The notes under the pieces were generated by a model. The model was not told the DNA's origin, searched no databases, and saw nothing but the letters and a program-made list of their open reading frames with translations. Shown here piece after piece: positions 61,827-64,000 of a DNA stretch of 64,000 bases; within the stretch, counting starts at the first letter, position 1, and every line of letters begins with the position of its first letter. This DNA is from Streptococcus oralis (lineage in GTDB: Bacteria; Bacillota; Bacilli; Lactobacillales; Streptococcaceae): assembly GCF_001578945.1 (NCBI RefSeq), contig NZ_KQ969550.1:420420-484419 (forward strand). Direction: 5' to 3'. The position numbers were made by a program, and so were the translations under genes.

Positions 61827-63878
61827 CTATTTTTGCTTTGGTTTTCGACTCGATAAGATACCTGCCAAACCAGCTACCATTCCCATCAAGAGCAAGAAGA
61901 TGGACTGTTCGCTTCCTGTATTTGGGAGGGCTTTTTCTGAGACAACTGCCTTCTTGCTAAATTGACCTGCCACCTCATAAGTCAATGGCACATTTGTAGT
62001 CGCATCATTAGCAGCCGCATTCGTTTGAGGCGTTTCTACCGGCAGACTAAAAGTTGTAGAATCCACAGAAATCGTCCGTGAGTTCGGATTAATCTTTTCA
62101 TACTGGGTCAAATCAGCGGTTTTCAGATACTCTTCAAAGGCTGCATCCATAGAAGGACCTTCTTCACGTGCGCCACCCAACATAGTGTAGCCATCACCAC
62201 CCGCAGCTAAGAAATCATTGGTTGCAAGATAGTAGGTTTTTGCGAGGTCCAGTAGTTCATAACGACCAGTTGCACGGTTTTTAACCTGGACGGCCAAGAC
62301 ACGTTTGCCTGATGGTAGGTTGGTATCATAGTAGACCTTCACACCTGAAACTTGCAAGAAACCACCACTTGGCTCTAACAATGGTTGCCCATTCTCATCC
62401 AAGACCTTCTTGCCATCCTTATCGACCTGCAAGATAGATCCGAGTGACTTTTCAAACATATCCAAGACTTGTTGCCCCGTCACTTGGATTTGTGAGATGG
62501 TATTTCCAAATGGAAGAACGGCAATGACATTTCCTTTAGTGATTGGTTTGCCTTTTGCAATGGTTTCACGCAAGCCACCACCATTTGTCACAGCGATGTC
62601 TGTCGGATGGCTAAATCCTGTTTGACCATACTGATAGAGAGAGTCTGCTACGACGTTTCCGAGATTGGTTTCACGGACTCGAACATTTTCACGATCACCG
62701 TTGAGTTCTACAGGGCTGTTCGAAACGACTTCAACAGCATTTTCAGCGTCGTATTTTTGTTTAATGTCTTTGACTAGTTTTTCAACTGTAGGATTAGCTG
62801 GTAATTTTTTAGCATCAGCAGCCGCAATCAACGTAGGATTGCCCAAAAGCTGACGTGATTTGTAGATAACCTTCCCAACATTATGAAGGTAACTTCCTGT
62901 TTGGTTATAGGTAACATTGTCGCCATAAGTTGTGGAAGCTACTGTATGAGAATGCCCATCAATAACTGTCACACGTTTGCCTTTGAGACGAGGATTTTTA
63001 GATAGAGCTTCTGCCAAGGTTGAACCACGCCACTCAACTGGAGTTGTGGTATCTACACCCAAGTGAGCAAGCACAACATAGTGTTTGTAGTCCTTACCTT
63101 CTGCACGCGCCTTGGCTTGAACTTCTTCGATGACCTTATTGACTTCAGAGATTGGATCACTAAAAGTTACCCCTTTAATGTTTTTAGGGTGGGTTTTTGT
63201 AGCAGTTTCAGGTGTCGTCACACCGATTACAACAAACTCATCACCTTCTACAGTCTTATCTTTATCAACAATTGTAGACGCTTCAAAAAGACGAGCTCCA
63301 TTGACATAAGTATTTGAGCTAAGTAATGGGAATTTCAAGATTTCCTTGTATTTTTTAACTTCATCAAGACCAAAGTCAAACTCATGGTTTCCTACTGCCA
63401 TGGCATCATACTGCATCTGATTGAGAATTTCAGCACGCGCTTCACCTTTCGTAGAGTTGGAAATCGGCAAACCTTGGAAAGCGTCTCCCGCATCAACAAC
63501 TAGAGTATTTTGATTTGATTTCGCACGTTCCTGCTCAATAACAGTCGCTAACTTGGCATCTCCAATTACTCCCTTTTCCTCTACAATACGACCATGGACA
63601 TCATTGGTGTGTAAGATAACGGTGTCCTTTTCTTCGCCTTTAGTAGATTCAGCAGGAGCTAACGGAGCTTCTGCAGGTGCAACTGTTTCTGAAGTTGCCG
63701 AAGTTTCCGGTACTGTAGGGCTCTCTACAGGAACTGGAGTCACCGACGTAGCAGGAGTCGCTACGACAGCTGAACTTTCTGCAGGAGTTGATGCTTCTTC
63801 AGCGTAGACTTGTCCAGCTAAGAAGGCTGGAGCTAACAGGGCTGTCGATAAGACAGGCAACAAAGAACGTTTGTTCAT
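61827..63878 (-). CDS. Cell-wall-anchored 5'-nucleotidase (LPXTG)
   Basis: The 683-residue protein has a signal peptide (cleavage near VYA-EE, residue 26-27), a Pro/Ala/Ser/Thr linker, a metallophosphatase domain (about 85-360: VILHTNDVHGRIVEE, VVDAGDAFQG, VGNHEFDFG, VLAHLGVD, IDGHSHTVAS), a 5'-nucleotidase C-terminal domain (about 375-600) and a sorting signal LPNTG (651-655) with a hydrophobic tail and KPKQK. It would dephosphorylate extracellular AMP/ATP to adenosine, which dampens host immune responses in other streptococci. Promoter at 63912-63940. Confidence 0.94.
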   Translation of the reverse strand: MNKRSLLPVLSTALLAPAFLAGQVYAEEASTPAESSAVVATPATSVTPVPVESPTVPETSATSETVAPAEAPLAPAESTKGEEKDTVILHTNDVHGRIVEEKGVIGDAKLATVIEQERAKSNQNTLVVDAGDAFQGLPISNSTKGEARAEILNQMQYDAMAVGNHEFDFGLDEVKKYKEILKFPLLSSNTYVNGARLFEASTIVDKDKTVEGDEFVVIGVTTPETATKTHPKNIKGVTFSDPISEVNKVIEEVQAKARAEGKDYKHYVVLAHLGVDTTTPVEWRGSTLAEALSKNPRLKGKRVTVIDGHSHTVASTTYGDNVTYNQTGSYLHNVGKVIYKSRQLLGNPTLIAAADAKKLPANPTVEKLVKDIKQKYDAENAVEVVSNSPVELNGDRENVRVRETNLGNVVADSLYQYGQTGFSHPTDIAVTNGGGLRETIAKGKPITKGNVIAVLPFGNTISQIQVTGQQVLDMFEKSLGSILQVDKDGKKVLDENGQPLLEPSGGFLQVSGVKVYYDTNLPSGKRVLAVQVKNRATGRYELLDLAKTYYLATNDFLAAGGDGYTMLGGAREEGPSMDAAFEEYLKTADLTQYEKINPNSRTISVDSTTFSLPVETPQTNAAANDATTNVPLTYEVAGQFSKKAVVSEKALPNTGSEQSIFLLLMGMVAGLAGILSSRKPKQK

Positions 63879-63911
63879 TTTAAAATCCTTTTCTTTTCTT
63901 TCTTCCTTTAT

Positions 63912-63940
63912 ATTATACGCTATTTCTAAAAATCTTGAAA
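63912..63940 (-). promoter_or_regulatory. Promoter of the 5'-nucleotidase gene
   Basis: On the minus strand TTTCAA (63940-63935), a 17-bp spacer and TATAAT (63917-63912). Confidence 0.65.
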
Positions 63941-64000
63941 CTTTTGACTTGTTTTCATCTAAAACATTCGCTATTTAACCAAAAAAACCTGAACAAAAAA

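Noticed and set aside
1..64000. CRISPR arrays, tRNA or rRNA genes, intact insertion sequences
   Set aside because: No regular direct-repeat arrays, cloverleaf-like intergenic sequences or transposase ORFs were recognised by eye; short remnants at 20800-20949 and 34199-34560 could not be tied to any element.

Overview
The window is a low-GC Firmicute chromosome segment that reads as a mitis-group Streptococcus (S. oralis / S. infantis / S. mitis / S. pneumoniae relatives). The identification rests on gene content: a serine dehydratase-LysM-polysaccharide synthase block, an intracellular N-glycan degradation set (GH20, ROK, GH38, GH125, GH92, GH29), an arginine deiminase operon, the adcRCBA zinc operon and an LPXTG-anchored 5'-nucleotidase. 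From memory, most of these have close counterparts in pneumococcus, but the order here is rearranged. No rRNA, tRNA, CRISPR array or intact insertion sequence was seen.

Layout. 1-2.9 kb: a lactococcin-972-type bacteriocin locus (membrane protein, bacteriocin, an unannotated 25-codon hydrophobic peptide) facing an Rgg/MutR-type regulator. 2.9-10.2 kb: LysM wall protein, L-serine dehydratase, a HAD phosphatase, a CapD-like nucleotide-sugar enzyme, a GT2 glycosyltransferase and an MFS transporter. 10.2-13.2 kb: a PadR-controlled envelope operon. 13.2-15.3 kb: a DUF4299-like protein and tRNA hydroxylase TrhO. 15.3-20.7 kb: a six-gene ABC/CPBP-protease operon headed by an unannotated 30-codon peptide gene and a long hairpin. 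21-24.6 kb: an Lpl-type sugar ABC importer. 24.8-34.2 kb: a decayed DUF3278 gene, a LacI-solute-binding fusion regulator, a HAD pseudogene, MgtC and a GDPD-AfuABC-type import operon. 34.6-51 kb: the N-glycan degradation cluster, interrupted by a class Ib ribonucleotide reductase operon (nrdI-nrdE-nrdF-like-nrdF) and a divergent Crp/Fnr regulator. 51.6-58.2 kb: arcA-arcB-arcC-arcD-like-M20 peptidase. 58.2-61.8 kb: adcA-adcB-adcC-adcR. 61.8-63.9 kb: 5'-nucleotidase.

How genes work together. The glycosidases would strip hexosamine, alpha-mannose and Lewis-type fucose from host glycans. The four checked (GH20, GH38, GH125, GH92) show no signal peptide, so they probably act on imported glycans, and the Lpl-type importer is a candidate entry route. 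The arginine deiminase operon makes ATP, ammonia and CO2 from arginine and carries a consensus promoter and cre site. adcR carries its own operator.

The most unusual item is the ribonucleotide reductase operon. It encodes two radical-subunit homologues. One has all six metal ligands; the other has lost the equivalents of the aspartate and histidine of metal site 1 but keeps the radical tyrosine position and the C-terminal tail. This suggests a heterodimeric beta/beta-prime enzyme resembling yeast Rnr2/Rnr4. The other strong leads are the two overlooked small peptide genes, each at the head of an export or bacteriocin operon, and a cluster of DnaA boxes upstream of arcA.
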